Positions 25,421-34,204 of a stretch of 64,000 bases of DNA are shown here, in pieces. Positions within the stretch are counted from its first letter, which is position 1; every line of letters starts with the position of its first letter. The stretch is from positions 1 through 64,000 of the forward strand of contig NZ_JAKVIP010000009.1 in the NCBI RefSeq assembly GCF_022601875.1. The letters run 5' to 3'. The stretch comes from Chryseobacterium sp. SSA4.19 (GTDB taxonomy: Bacteria > Bacteroidota > Bacteroidia > Flavobacteriales > Weeksellaceae). The position numbers and the translations under genes were made by a program. The notes below the pieces were generated by a model. It made no database searches. It was not told where the DNA came from and worked only from the letters and a program-made list of their open reading frames with translations.

Positions 25421-25493
25421 TGATTCATAGTGTAATTGGTCAGCACACAAGACTTTGACTCTTGTTGTTCAGGTTCAAGTCCTGATGAATCAA
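25421..25493 (+). tRNA. tRNA-Gln-like (TTG)
   Basis: Acceptor tgattca pairs perfectly with tgaatca; anticodon stem caaga/tcttg with loop ctttgac gives TTG; T-arm tcagg/cctga. It is among the best-preserved members of the array. No CCA. Confidence 0.65.
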
Positions 25494-25614
25494 CAAAAAA
25501 ATAGAAATTTAGAAACCGGAGGTTAGACCTTAAAAAAATAACCGCAAGTAAAAATCAGGTATCAATGATTATGTATCAATTATAAAAAATAGACAACTTA
25601 AATATGTAGAAAAA

Positions 25615-26100
25615 ATGGAAACGCAACAACAAATATGGCAGAATATGAACGGGAAAATTTTCCGAGACCCTATCACACAGCTGGTAGAAGAAGCCATCAT
25701 CCGCGAACAGGCCCATGGGCACCGGCTCAAAGTATGTGTGGGATCAGATTCCCATGTCTATGGTGACGCTATTAATTATGCAACGGCGGTCGTGTTTATC
25801 CGCGAGGGAAAAGGAGCGTTTACCTTTATCAGAAAAGAAAGAGAATTCCAGCGTATCAGTATCAAAGAGCGAATGTTGAACGAGGTAAACAAATCCGTAG
25901 AGATTGCTTACGCCATTTGCTCTATTCTGGAAAATTATGATGTGGAAATGGAGGTGCACGCCGACATTAATACCGACCCGGATTTCAAATCCAACGTCGC
26001 ATTGAAAGACGCCATGGGCTATATTCTGGGAATGGGTTATGTGTTTAAAGCAAAACCTTACGCATTCGCAAGTTCAAATTGTGCTGATATGATGGTGTGA
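25615..26100 (+). CDS. YkuK-like predicted RNase H-fold nuclease (DUF458)
   Basis: 161 residues, the usual length. The family signature includes 'VCVGSDSHVYGDAINYATA' (first acidic ligand, about residue 44) and 'MEVHADINTDPDFKSN' with later 'GYVFKAKPYAFASSNCADM'. YkuK/DUF458 proteins are predicted RNase H-related nucleases (family knowledge). The gene opens a run of co-directional genes directly after the tRNA-like array. That makes an RNA substrate plausible, but this is inference. Confidence 0.8.
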   Translation: METQQQIWQNMNGKIFRDPITQLVEEAIIREQAHGHRLKVCVGSDSHVYGDAINYATAVVFIREGKGAFTFIRKEREFQRISIKERMLNEVNKSVEIAYAICSILENYDVEMEVHADINTDPDFKSNVALKDAMGYILGMGYVFKAKPYAFASSNCADMMV

Positions 26101-26137
26101 TCTTAAAATTAATAAAAAACCTTAAAAACTAATAAAC

Positions 26138-26914
26138 ATGTATTTTTTAATTCAGGCTAACGTATATCTGGATCCCGATCATTATAAAATTTTTGATGCT
26201 TTGGAAGAATTAAATATCGATTACAGTGTAATTAATATTCCTCCGACCGCAGAAAAGATCGACTTCAAAACAGACAGAAAAGATGTTTTTGTGTACGGTT
26301 CGGTGACGATTGCAAGATTGGCAAAACAAAATACCGATTGGTGTCCCGGTTCTTTTTACGGAGGTAATCATTTGTATGAAGTGTATTCCAGATATTATGG
26401 TGAAAACCTTCTCAATCACAACGTTTCCGTTCATAAAATTTCGGAAAAACTGATCTGGGAAAAGGGTGAATTAAAATTCATTAAACCTTACAACGAAGCG
26501 AAAATTTTTACAGGAAAGGTTTTCAGCGAAATAGAATGGAACGATTTTGTTTTTGAAGCATTGGAAAATCAATCCAATAGAATTACAGAAGATTCATTGG
26601 TGCAGGTTTCTGAAGCAAAACGGACAATCAAAGAAGCAAGACTTTGGATTGTTGGCGGACAAATTATCGATGCAGGATATTATAAATTTAATGATCATGC
26701 TCCTTTCGAGGAAAAAGTTTCAGAAGACGGACTGAATTTTGCGAATAAAATGATTCAGCTTTTCAATCTTGAAGAAGCCTTTGTAATGGATATTTGTTTA
26801 ACCGATGAAGGCTGGAAAATGGTTGAAATAAATTGCATCAACAGTTCGGGATTTTATCCGAATACGAACGTGAAAAGTATTATTAAAGCTTTGAATATTT
26901 ACTTTTCAAATTAA
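26138..26914 (+). CDS. ATP-grasp protein, R2K-clade type
   Basis: 258 residues. The N-terminal part is a pre-ATP-grasp region ('YVDPDHY'-like 'VYLDPDHYKIFDALEEL'). The ATP-grasp core is seen in 'EARLWIVGGQIIDAGYYKF' and the metal-binding 'EAFVMDICLTDEGWKMVEIN', followed by 'INSSGFY'. This matches R2K-type ATP-grasp proteins, which comparative genomics places in RNA-repair and other conflict gene neighbourhoods. The reaction is ATP-dependent ligation of a carboxylate to an unknown acceptor. It is 37 bp after ykuK and 13 bp before the cREC gene. Confidence 0.75.
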   Translation: MYFLIQANVYLDPDHYKIFDALEELNIDYSVINIPPTAEKIDFKTDRKDVFVYGSVTIARLAKQNTDWCPGSFYGGNHLYEVYSRYYGENLLNHNVSVHKISEKLIWEKGELKFIKPYNEAKIFTGKVFSEIEWNDFVFEALENQSNRITEDSLVQVSEAKRTIKEARLWIVGGQIIDAGYYKFNDHAPFEEKVSEDGLNFANKMIQLFNLEEAFVMDICLTDEGWKMVEINCINSSGFYPNTNVKSIIKALNIYFSN

Positions 26915-26927
26915 AAAGATTAAAGCA

Positions 26928-27299
26928 ATGAAAATAACAAAAAGATTATTGTTTCTGGATGATATAAGATATCCGATTGAGGCTTATCAGTATACCAAAC
27001 AGGAGATTTTCCTCAGAAAAGATTGGAATATCGTTCGGAATTACGATCAGTTTATCAGCAGGATTCTGGAAAAAGGACTTCCGGAAATGATTTCTTTTGA
27101 CCACGACCTTGCTGATGAACATTATTGGGAACCAGGTTCTCAGGAATTCGTTGAAAAAACAGGCTACGATTGTGCAAAATGGCTGGTAGAATATTGTATG
27201 GATAACGACGCATCCTTACCAAAATTTTATTGCCACTCCATGAATCCTGTTGGAAAGGCAAATATTGAAAGCCTTTTAAAGAACTTTAAAAAATTGTAA
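26928..27299 (+). CDS. cREC domain protein (cyclic-phosphate processing receiver fold)
   Basis: 123 residues forming a single receiver-like domain with the cREC signature: 'LLFLDDIRYPI' (DD pair, about residues 10-11), 'ISFDHDLADEHYW' (about 57-69), 'TGYDCAKWLVEYC', and 'FYCHSMNPVGKANI' (about 106-119). The family is predicted to process cyclic phosphate ends in RNA repair or nucleotide signalling, unlike phospho-receiver domains. Its stop overlaps the next ATG (TAATG). Supports an RNA-end-processing theme for the operon. Confidence 0.75.
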   Translation: MKITKRLLFLDDIRYPIEAYQYTKQEIFLRKDWNIVRNYDQFISRILEKGLPEMISFDHDLADEHYWEPGSQEFVEKTGYDCAKWLVEYCMDNDASLPKFYCHSMNPVGKANIESLLKNFKKL

Positions 27300-27862
27300 T
27301 GAACATTTTCAGATATATTAAGGATATAAAAACGCATTTGAAACTCAGTTTTGATGAAGTTGACAGATGGTTTGGTAAAGATAAAGTAACATTGAATTAT
27401 CTACCTTCAAACGGAGGTTGGACGGTTCACCAGATTTTAGAACATATTTATCTCACGAACTTTTATTTGTTGATTCTCATTGAAAAAGGTTCAAAAAAAG
27501 CCATGCGGAATTATCTTGATCTTGATTTAAATCTGGAAATAGAAAATTACAGTTTCGAACAAGAAAGATTTGAAAATGTAGGCGATTATGGTGCTTTTAA
27601 ATGGATCAGACCTGAACACATGGAGCCGAAAGGAGAATTGAAATTAAATGAGATCAGAAGTTTAATCTCTCAGCAATATCATCAGTGTTTAAAATATTTA
27701 GAACTGATGAAAAACGGTGAAGGTCTTCTGTGTAAAACAACAATGACGGTGAATGAACTGGGAAAAATCAATGTATATGAATATATTTATTTCCTTTCAC
27801 TTCATGCCCAAAGACATGTTACTCAAATGAAGAATAATGAATTAGAAACTATTAAAAATTAA
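27299..27862 (+). CDS. DinB-superfamily protein
   Basis: 187 residues, four-helix-bundle DinB/YfiT-like layout. The potential metal-binding histidines are in 'GWTVHQILEHIYLTNF' (about residues 40-55) and the C-terminal 'FLSLHAQRHVTQMKNNE'. Many family members are thiol-dependent transferases or of unknown function. It overlaps the cREC gene by 1 bp and precedes the phosphoesterase by 3 bp. Confidence 0.8.
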   Translation: MNIFRYIKDIKTHLKLSFDEVDRWFGKDKVTLNYLPSNGGWTVHQILEHIYLTNFYLLILIEKGSKKAMRNYLDLDLNLEIENYSFEQERFENVGDYGAFKWIRPEHMEPKGELKLNEIRSLISQQYHQCLKYLELMKNGEGLLCKTTMTVNELGKINVYEYIYFLSLHAQRHVTQMKNNELETIKN

Positions 27863-27865
27863 AAA

Positions 27866-28429
27866 ATGAAACCCAATATATTTTTTACAGCAGACCATCA
27901 TTTTGGTCATGAAAATATTATAAAATTCTCCGAAAGACCTTTTCAGTCTTTAGAACACATGAATGAAGAACTCATCAAAAGATGGAATGAAAGAATAGGA
28001 GATAAAGATATCGTCTACCATCTGGGCGACGTGAGTTTAGGAAAACCGGATATCACGAAAGGAATTTTGAATCGGTTGAATGGTAAAATTCATTTAATAA
28101 AAGGTAATCACGAATATTCAGCACTCAGAGTCCCGGACAGATTTGAATGGATTAAGGACTATCACGAACTATCTATTGAAGATGAAGAAGCCACTGCAGG
28201 CAAACAGAAAATCATTCTTTTTCATTACGCCATGAGAACATGGAACGCATCGCATCATGGGGTCTGGCAGCTCTACGGGCATTCACACGGCACTTTGTCG
28301 GATGACGAAATGGCTCTGAGCATCGATGTCGGAGTAGATTGCCACAATTTTTACCCGGTTTCTTACGAAGAAGTTAAAGAATTGATGAAAAAGAAAAAAT
28401 GGACACCCCCGTTTGCGCCGAGAAATTAA
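27866..28429 (+). CDS. Calcineurin-like metallophosphoesterase
   Basis: 187 residues with all five metal-ligand motifs: 'TADHHFGHENI' (D/H, about 8-18), 'HLGDVSLG' (D, about 52), 'KGNHEYS' (N/H), 'LFHYAMRTW' (H) and 'YGHSHG' (GHxH). The compact size is typical of small phage/bacterial phosphoesterases. In an RNA-processing neighbourhood it could remove terminal or cyclic phosphates, but the substrate is not evident. Confidence 0.9.
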   Translation: MKPNIFFTADHHFGHENIIKFSERPFQSLEHMNEELIKRWNERIGDKDIVYHLGDVSLGKPDITKGILNRLNGKIHLIKGNHEYSALRVPDRFEWIKDYHELSIEDEEATAGKQKIILFHYAMRTWNASHHGVWQLYGHSHGTLSDDEMALSIDVGVDCHNFYPVSYEEVKELMKKKKWTPPFAPRN

Positions 28430-28499
28430 ATTAAGTAATAATCATTAGTAATGGATAATTTTAGAATCTATTGATCAATTATCATGTATTTAAAAAATT

Positions 28500-29044
28500 A
28501 TGAAAACAACAAACGAAATATTAATCGTCGATCTGGAAGCCACCTGTTGGGAATATGACAGGATCCCGGCAGGCCAGAAAACCGATATTATAGAAATAGG
28601 AATTTGCAAATTAAACAGAATCACTAAAGCCATTTCAGGGAAGCAAAGCATTTACGTCATTCCTGAAAGGTCTAAAATAAGTAAGTTTTGCACGGGGCTT
28701 ACCGGCATTACTCCGCAACTGATCGAAGAAAAAGGAATCTATTTTGAAGAAGCCTGTGAAAAGATCAGGAGTGAATACCATTCATCGCAGCTTACCTGGG
28801 CAGGTTTTGGAGATTTTGATAAAGAGCAGATAATGCAGCAATGCGATTACCTGGGCATTGAAAATCCTTTTTCAGAACAATATCTGAACATTATGCATCA
28901 GTTCAAAGCCTATAACGGATTGTATAAATGATGGGCCTGAAACGCGCCCTGAAATCCCTGAACATGGAATTTGAAGGAAACCATCACAGCGGGGCAGACG
29001 ATGCGTACAATGCTGCGAAAATTCTAAGAGAGATTTTGCGGTAA
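28500..29044 (+). pseudogene. DEDDh 3'-5' exonuclease, frameshifted (copy 1)
   Basis: The first frame (28500-28931) carries the ExoI motif 'ILIVDLEATCWE', then 'FCTGLTGITPQLI' and 'WAGFGDFDKEQIMQQC'. It stops at 28929. The remaining conserved end ('MGLKRALKSLNMEFEGNHHS', then 'GADDAYNAAKILREIL' with the ExoIII His and Asp) continues in another frame to 29044. One missing base near 28928 explains the break. The family (ERI-1/KapD-like, DnaQ fold) trims 3' ends of RNA or DNA. A second broken copy follows directly. Confidence 0.8.
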
Positions 29045-29070
29045 TTATTAACAATAAACAATTAAAAAAA

Positions 29071-29618
29071 GTGAAAACAACAAACCCTATATTAATCATA
29101 GACCTCGAAGCTACTTGCTGGGACAGCCGGCCGCCGCGAGGACAGGAAAGTGAAATCATAGAAATCGGGGTATGTATTATGGATGCAAAAACCGGTACGA
29201 TTTCACAAAATTAGGGAATTTTGGTAAAACCTCAATACTCAAAAGTGAGTCCGTTCTGTACGGAACTGACTTCCATTACACAACAGATGCTTGATGATGA
29301 AGGAATTTTATTGGAGGATGCTTTGGATATCCTGAGAGCGGAATACGATTCCGAGAATCTTACCTGGGCAAGCTACGGAAACTATGACCTGAATATGCTG
29401 CAGAACCAGGCCAGAAGGTTCAATGTGGATTATCCTTTGAGCGATGACCATATTAATGTCAAAACTCTATTCGGGCAGATGCATCCGACCGTTCGTAAAA
29501 GTGTCGGAATGGCAAGAGCTTTGGACGAGCTGAATCTCAAGCTTGAAGGCACCACAGAGGCGTGGATGATGCCAGGAATATTGCGAAGATTTTGTACTGG
29601 TGTTTGCAGCAGCAATAA
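29071..29618 (+). pseudogene. DEDDh 3'-5' exonuclease, nonsense and frameshift (copy 2)
   Basis: GTG at 29071 opens 'MKTTNPILIIDLEATCWDS', similar to copy 1. A TAG at 29212-29214 interrupts it after 'GTISQN'. The frame then continues with 'PFCTELTSITQQMLDDEG' and 'WASYGNYDLNMLQNQARRF'. Near 29552 a base is missing, and the proper end 'HRGVDDARNIAKILYWC' lies in another frame to 29618. The two independent lesions make a sequencing explanation less likely here than for the single-lesion genes. Confidence 0.8.
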
Positions 29619-29640
29619 TTTAGCATTCTAAAGATCTAAC

Positions 29641-29761
29641 AGAGTTAGTCTCACAACTTAATGATGTGGGTTGAGAATCGACTGTACGAAAATCATTCTC
29701 TGACAGGAGGTCGATAAAAATCATAAAAAAAGTCCGTTTTCACTAGTTGTGAGACGGACTC
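29641..29761 (+). mobile_element. MITE-like repeat, left copy
   Basis: An element of about 120 bp whose ends (gagttagtctcacaact and agttgtgagacggactc) are imperfect terminal inverted repeats. The reverse complement of 34651-34771 matches it with only a handful of differences. It encodes no protein. Its inner end supplies an AGTCCGT/ACGGACT hairpin plus T-run on the minus strand, which can terminate the leftward gene at 29780. No clear target duplication is seen. Confidence 0.75.
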
Positions 29762-29779
29762 TTTGTAAGAAATATAGAT

Positions 29780-30592
29780 TTAATTGAAATATTCAATAAC
29801 AGTATAATTTCCGTCGTAATACTTTTCCAACAGTTCTTTTAGATAATATTTATGTTGTACGCCCGTTAAAACTACAATTTTTTTACCTTTATTTTCAGTT
29901 GCTTTTTTGATGATATTAATTGCCATGGAATTGTTTCTGAGATCCCAGAAATTACACCACAATTGATAACCGTCACGATAAGAAATTTTTTCTCCATTTG
30001 GCTTAGTAACAAATTTTTTTGAAAATAAATCTTCAGAATTAGAGATTTTGGGTAGCTCGTGATGCTGGATAGATTGTCTGTATCTGTTAACCGTTTCAAA
30101 GGCTAGTGAATTTAAGCTTTTAATATCAGTTTTAGCAAAATCAGATAATGTTTTATTGGCATTTATATATTTTTCGTAGATAATTTTATTTGTAGAGCTC
30201 AAAGCATTTTTTTGATACAGACTGTCCATCATTTTAATGGTAAGATTATCAGTAGGAACCATTCCGTTATCTTTTCTATATTGATTTCGTCCTTCAAACT
30301 CAAATGGAAGATTAAGCGTCTTTGGATATTTTTTCAGATACATTAATGTTGCAGTCTGTTCATTCGATTCAGGACGTATTTCTTTTGTATAATCGGCTAT
30401 TTGTTTGCTGTCATTTTCCTGAAGTAGAATTTCGGGTTTAATGCTATCCAGTATTTCATAAAGCATTTGAGGGTTCAGGATAGGCGATGAATCGTGAACA
30501 ACTCCGATGATATAAATTTTAGTCTTTTCAGTCGTTTGAGAATAGGTAATTATGGAAACTAAAAGACAAAATAATAAAGCTAGATATTTCAT
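29780..30592 (-). CDS. Secreted TraB/EreA-superfamily-like protein
   Basis: 270 residues with a signal peptide ('MKYLALLFCLLVSIITYSQ'). 'KIYIIGVVHDSSP' (about 25-37), 'EILLQENDS' and the C-terminal 'KKIVVLTGVQHKYYLKELL' fit the EreA/TraB/ChaN-type fold with its conserved His and Glu residues. Some relatives are peptidases or esterases; the substrate here is unknown. It lies inside the repeat-bounded segment and is transcribed away from the Ro60 gene. Confidence 0.7.
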   Translation of the reverse strand: MKYLALLFCLLVSIITYSQTTEKTKIYIIGVVHDSSPILNPQMLYEILDSIKPEILLQENDSKQIADYTKEIRPESNEQTATLMYLKKYPKTLNLPFEFEGRNQYRKDNGMVPTDNLTIKMMDSLYQKNALSSTNKIIYEKYINANKTLSDFAKTDIKSLNSLAFETVNRYRQSIQHHELPKISNSEDLFSKKFVTKPNGEKISYRDGYQLWCNFWDLRNNSMAINIIKKATENKGKKIVVLTGVQHKYYLKELLEKYYDGNYTVIEYFN

Positions 30593-30694
30593 AAATTTAA
30601 TTTAAAACAAGTATTAGTTTTTGGAAAGCAAATCTATGAATAAGTTCGGATTAACCAAGGTCGTTTACAGCTAAAAAATGATTTGTATGATTTT

Positions 30695-31147
30695 TTAATT
30701 CTGTTTTCTTTCCAGCCATTCATCATAAGAAAGTACACCCAACTCCGGTTGTCCGTTACCTTCCAGAACCGAGATAAATTCCAGCTGATTCCCGTCAGGA
30801 TCATTAAAATAAATGGCCAGAGCCGGCATCCAGGCAAAAACCATAGGTTGAACCGTTCCGTTTTTTAAAAAATTGTAAGGTTTTAAATCTTTACTTTTTA
30901 AAAACGCTACCGAGTAATTCAAAATATCTTCTTTATCAGCCGTAAAAGCAAAATGCCGGGTCTGTAAATTTTCTTTCTGTTCCCACAAACCGAGCATGGC
31001 TTCTTTATGTTTTCCGATCCATAAAAAAGCAATCGGGCGGGTTTCGTCCCGGTGTGCTAATTTCAGTCCTAAAACTTTTGTATAAAACTCTATCGCTTTT
31101 TCCAAATCACTTACCTGAACATGGGTTTCATATAATCCTTTAATCAT
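30695..31147 (-). CDS. VOC-family (glyoxalase/dioxygenase fold) protein
   Basis: 150 residues. The paired beta-alpha-beta-beta-beta modules are seen as 'LYETHVQVSDLEKAIEFYTK' (metal-ligand His near residue 8), 'FLWIGKHKEAMLGLW', 'TRHFAFTADKEDI' and 'ALAIYFNDPDGNQLEFISV' (second-module Glu). These proteins bind a divalent metal and act as lyases, dioxygenases or drug-binding proteins. The substrate cannot be inferred. It is divergent from the Ro60 gene. Confidence 0.85.
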   Translation of the reverse strand: MIKGLYETHVQVSDLEKAIEFYTKVLGLKLAHRDETRPIAFLWIGKHKEAMLGLWEQKENLQTRHFAFTADKEDILNYSVAFLKSKDLKPYNFLKNGTVQPMVFAWMPALAIYFNDPDGNQLEFISVLEGNGQPELGVLSYDEWLERKQN

Positions 31148-31281
31148 CGTCTAAAATTTAAGTAACAAAGCTAAAAAAGCATGTCGTGAAAATGCCATAC
31201 TCCCGATTTCTTTATGAAAAATGAATAATAGACAGATTAATTTGCTCCTGATTATAAAAATTTTTAAAAAAAATAAAACTG

Positions 31282-31348
31282 TGCAAAATGATTGCGTAAT
31301 TGCTTCATTACTTTGCATTAGAAATCAGAGAGGAAGTGATAATCCTCC
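31282..31348 (+). promoter_or_regulatory. Control region of the Ro60 gene
   Basis: TGCAAAATGA (31282-31291) and TCATTACTTTGCA (31305-31317) form an imperfect palindrome overlapping a -7-like TACTTTGC. The 5' leader then holds a GAGGA/TCCTC hairpin (31330-31334 with 31343-31347). A regulator binding the palindrome would block the promoter. Confidence 0.4.
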
Positions 31349-31374
31349 AAAATATTTAATTAAAAACAGCGACC

Positions 31375-32892
31375 ATGAAATTTAATTTTTTGAAAAAAGA
31401 GAATAAAGTAGTAACGAACTACGAAGGTGCAAAGGCTTACACAATGACGGCTGCAGAAGAACTGTACAGTGCTGTGGTTACAACAGGATTATCAAACACC
31501 TCTTATGAAAAAGGAAATGACCGGTTGGCGAGAATTCAATCTCTGATTCAGAAAAATGATCCTGAATTCGTTGCTAAGCTGGCGGTCTACGCAAGAAATG
31601 ACATGTACCTGCGTTCGATTCCATTGGTTTTAACGACTGAATTGGCTAAACAAACTTCAGGTACCGACCTGGTGAGCAAAACCGTTGACGGCGTTATTCA
31701 GAGAGCGGATGAAATCACAGAATTGCTGGCCTATTATCAATTGGCTAATGAAAGAACGGGTATTAAAAAACTGAACAGGCTGTCAAAACAGATCCAGAAA
31801 GGTTTGGTGAAATCTTTTAATAAATTTGATGAATACCAGTTCGCAAAATATAACAGGAAAGCTGAGGTTACGTTAAAAGATGCTTTGTTTCTGGTTCATC
31901 CGAAAGCAAAAGATGAAAACCAGCAGGCTATTTTCAACAAAATCGTTAACGGTTCGTTGGAAACTCCTTACACCTGGGAAGTTGAGCTTTCCGTGCTCGG
32001 TCAGACAAAATTTACCGATGAGACAGAAAGAAAATCAGCATTCAGAAACAAATGGGAAGAATTAATTTTCAGCAATAAACTGGGCTATATGGCCACCTTA
32101 AGAAACCTGAGGAATATTCTGGAAGCCCGTGTTTCTTCAGATGCCATAGAGAAGGTGTGCAGCTATCTTTCCAATGAAAAAGCAGTGAGGAACTCAAAAC
32201 AATTGCCATTCAGGTTTTTATCGGCGTATAGGGAATTGAAAACCATCGATTCGCCTTACATGCCGTCAGTTTTGGAAGCATTGGAAGATGCCGTGGCACT
32301 AAGTGCACAAAATATTAAAGGCTTCGGTTTCGGTACTTCGGTAGTAATTGCGGCAGACGTTTCCGGCTCGATGCAGAAACCGGTTTCTCCAAAATCCAAA
32401 GTGCTGTTGTACGATATCGGTTTGCTGATGTCAATGATTTTGCAGTCACAATGCAAAAATGTGATTACCGGTATATTTGGAGACCGTTGGAAAAGAGTTC
32501 CGATGCCGAAAAACGGTATTTTAAGAAACGTAGATGGATTTTATAAAAGAGAAGGGGAAGCAGGATATGCCACAAATGGTCATCTTGTGCTTGAAGATTT
32601 GATTAATAAACAACAAATTGTAGATAAAATCATGCTGTTTACCGATACGCAGATGTGGGACACCGGCGGTTTTACCAATGCTTTTGCAAACTCATGGAAC
32701 CGATACAAAAAGATCAGCCCGAATGCAAAATTGTATATTTTTGACCTGGCCGGTTACGGAAAGCAACCGCTGGATATCAGGAAAAATGATGTATACCTCA
32801 TCGCGGGCTGGTCCGATAAAATTTTCGATGTCCTGAATGCTTGGGAAGACAGGAAATCTGCAGTGGAAATGATCAATAAAGTAGTGCTGTAA
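31375..32892 (+). CDS. rsr: Ro60 / TROVE-domain RNA-binding protein
   Basis: 505 residues. The N-terminal TROVE (HEAT-repeat ring) module spans about 15-320 ('ANDMYLRSIPLVL'-like 'YARNDMYLRSIPLVLTTELA', 'LRNLRNILEARVSSD'). The C-terminal vWA domain (about 322-505) has an intact MIDAS (DVSGS, residues 328-332; later 'MLFTDTQMWDTGGF'). Ro60 proteins bind misfolded RNA ends in the ring and a Y RNA on its outer face, and in bacteria work with exoribonucleases or RNA-repair operons. An array of Y-like elements lies 1 kb downstream on the same strand. The gene symbol is that of bacterial orthologues. Confidence 0.92.
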   Translation: MKFNFLKKENKVVTNYEGAKAYTMTAAEELYSAVVTTGLSNTSYEKGNDRLARIQSLIQKNDPEFVAKLAVYARNDMYLRSIPLVLTTELAKQTSGTDLVSKTVDGVIQRADEITELLAYYQLANERTGIKKLNRLSKQIQKGLVKSFNKFDEYQFAKYNRKAEVTLKDALFLVHPKAKDENQQAIFNKIVNGSLETPYTWEVELSVLGQTKFTDETERKSAFRNKWEELIFSNKLGYMATLRNLRNILEARVSSDAIEKVCSYLSNEKAVRNSKQLPFRFLSAYRELKTIDSPYMPSVLEALEDAVALSAQNIKGFGFGTSVVIAADVSGSMQKPVSPKSKVLLYDIGLLMSMILQSQCKNVITGIFGDRWKRVPMPKNGILRNVDGFYKREGEAGYATNGHLVLEDLINKQQIVDKIMLFTDTQMWDTGGFTNAFANSWNRYKKISPNAKLYIFDLAGYGKQPLDIRKNDVYLIAGWSDKIFDVLNAWEDRKSAVEMINKVVL

Positions 32893-33079
32893 AAGGCACT
32901 GCTCTAATAATGATAAATTATAAGTGATAAATGATGAATGATTTTATGCTGAATTATTACTGTAATTTAGGAGCTTAATCCCGCTTTCCGCTGTATCTTT
33001 TTCACCAGTGCTTTTTTCCAAGCCATTCCAGAAAAAGGATGCCGCTGCAATCGGGGCTAAGAAAAGTAAAGTGATTATG

Positions 33080-33688
33080 ATGATAAAACTTTTTAACGTT
33101 ATTGAAATAAATCCGTTTATATATTCTCAGGAAAATTATGAGATTCCGGAATTATCAGATTTCCTAAATTCTAAGGAACGGGATGATAGATGGCAGAAAG
33201 CTGTATCTACTTTAGGTCTTAATGTAAAACTCATCAGGGAAGATTCTTATTTCGTAGATATTGAAACGATTAATGATGAAAACCTGAAGATTATTTTAAA
33301 AATAGTTTTCAATAATGATACTAATATTGAGGAAGATAATTATTTAAAGATGTTTAATGGAGGAATTGTTTTAAAGAAAGACCATGAATTCCTTCTTGAA
33401 CCCCAATGTTGTGCAGATCTTGAAGATATTAAGAACTGGGAATATATTTTTGAAAATAGTGTATTGGATTGGTCACAGTTATGGATTGGGCATCCATATG
33501 TTTATTATAGGAAATTTGAAGAAAAAATTGAATTTTCAGATTATACGGATCGCATGTTGAGTGAATTAGATAATATAGAATGTGTTTTTGAAATTGATCA
33601 GTCGGATTTAAAAATTGAGATAGATAAAATGAAAGTGCAGCAGGTGAAATTCAAAAATAGAGTCAGAGATCTTTTAAAAGAAATATAA
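33080..33688 (+). CDS. Hypothetical protein downstream of Ro60 (202 aa)
   Basis: The frame is open from 33008, but ATG 33080 ('MIKLFNVIEINPFIYSQENY') is the more likely start; the extra upstream residues are basic and unlike the rest. It is an acidic, soluble protein with a conspicuous 'LLEPQCCADLEDIKNWEYIF' stretch and 'WSQLWIGHPYVYYRKFEE'. The family is unknown to me, although the size and acidity recall immunity proteins. It lies between Ro60 and the Y-like array on the same strand. Confidence 0.55.
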   Translation: MIKLFNVIEINPFIYSQENYEIPELSDFLNSKERDDRWQKAVSTLGLNVKLIREDSYFVDIETINDENLKIILKIVFNNDTNIEEDNYLKMFNGGIVLKKDHEFLLEPQCCADLEDIKNWEYIFENSVLDWSQLWIGHPYVYYRKFEEKIEFSDYTDRMLSELDNIECVFEIDQSDLKIEIDKMKVQQVKFKNRVRDLLKEI

Positions 33689-33825
33689 TTTTAAGTTTTA
33701 GGTTATTTTTAGCTGAAGTTTGATTCTGTAAAATCGCAGATTTCCAAGTCTTTAACTTTTGGTTCTTTTCCTTCAAGGCAGAACGAATAAAAAAATAATT
33801 TCAACTGCGTAAAAAGAATGCGCAC

Positions 33826-33846
33826 TGAAGTAATAATTTTACTTCA
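33826..33846 (+). ncRNA. Hairpin at the head of the Y-like array
   Basis: TGAAGTAA (33826-33833) pairs with TTACTTCA (33839-33846). The 5' strand can also pair with the TTACTTC of element 1 (33899-33905), giving two alternative folds. Confidence 0.45.
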
Positions 33847-34204
33847 ATAAAAACAATAACAATAAAAACTTTAAAAAAGTAAGTGTCGTAAAATAGGGTT
33901 ACTTCTGGGGACAGCAATACAGGTTCAAATCCTGTTTCTTATTTGAGAATGGTGTAATGGGATCACTCTGTCGATAAGTCTCTGTTTGTTTTTACTTTAC
34001 TTTAAGAATTATCCGATGCCGTAACAAAAGAGTTCCTTCGACTTTCATTGAACCAAAACTCTTTTTAAAAATTGCTCGGTTTTAAAATTATTAAAAAAAT
34101 CAAGTGTCGTTTTAGAATCATACTTCGATTATTAATCATTGGGTCGCAGGTTCGATTCCTGCCTTCTCTGTCGTAAACGGGAAGTAGCTCAGCCGGTAGA
34201 GCAA

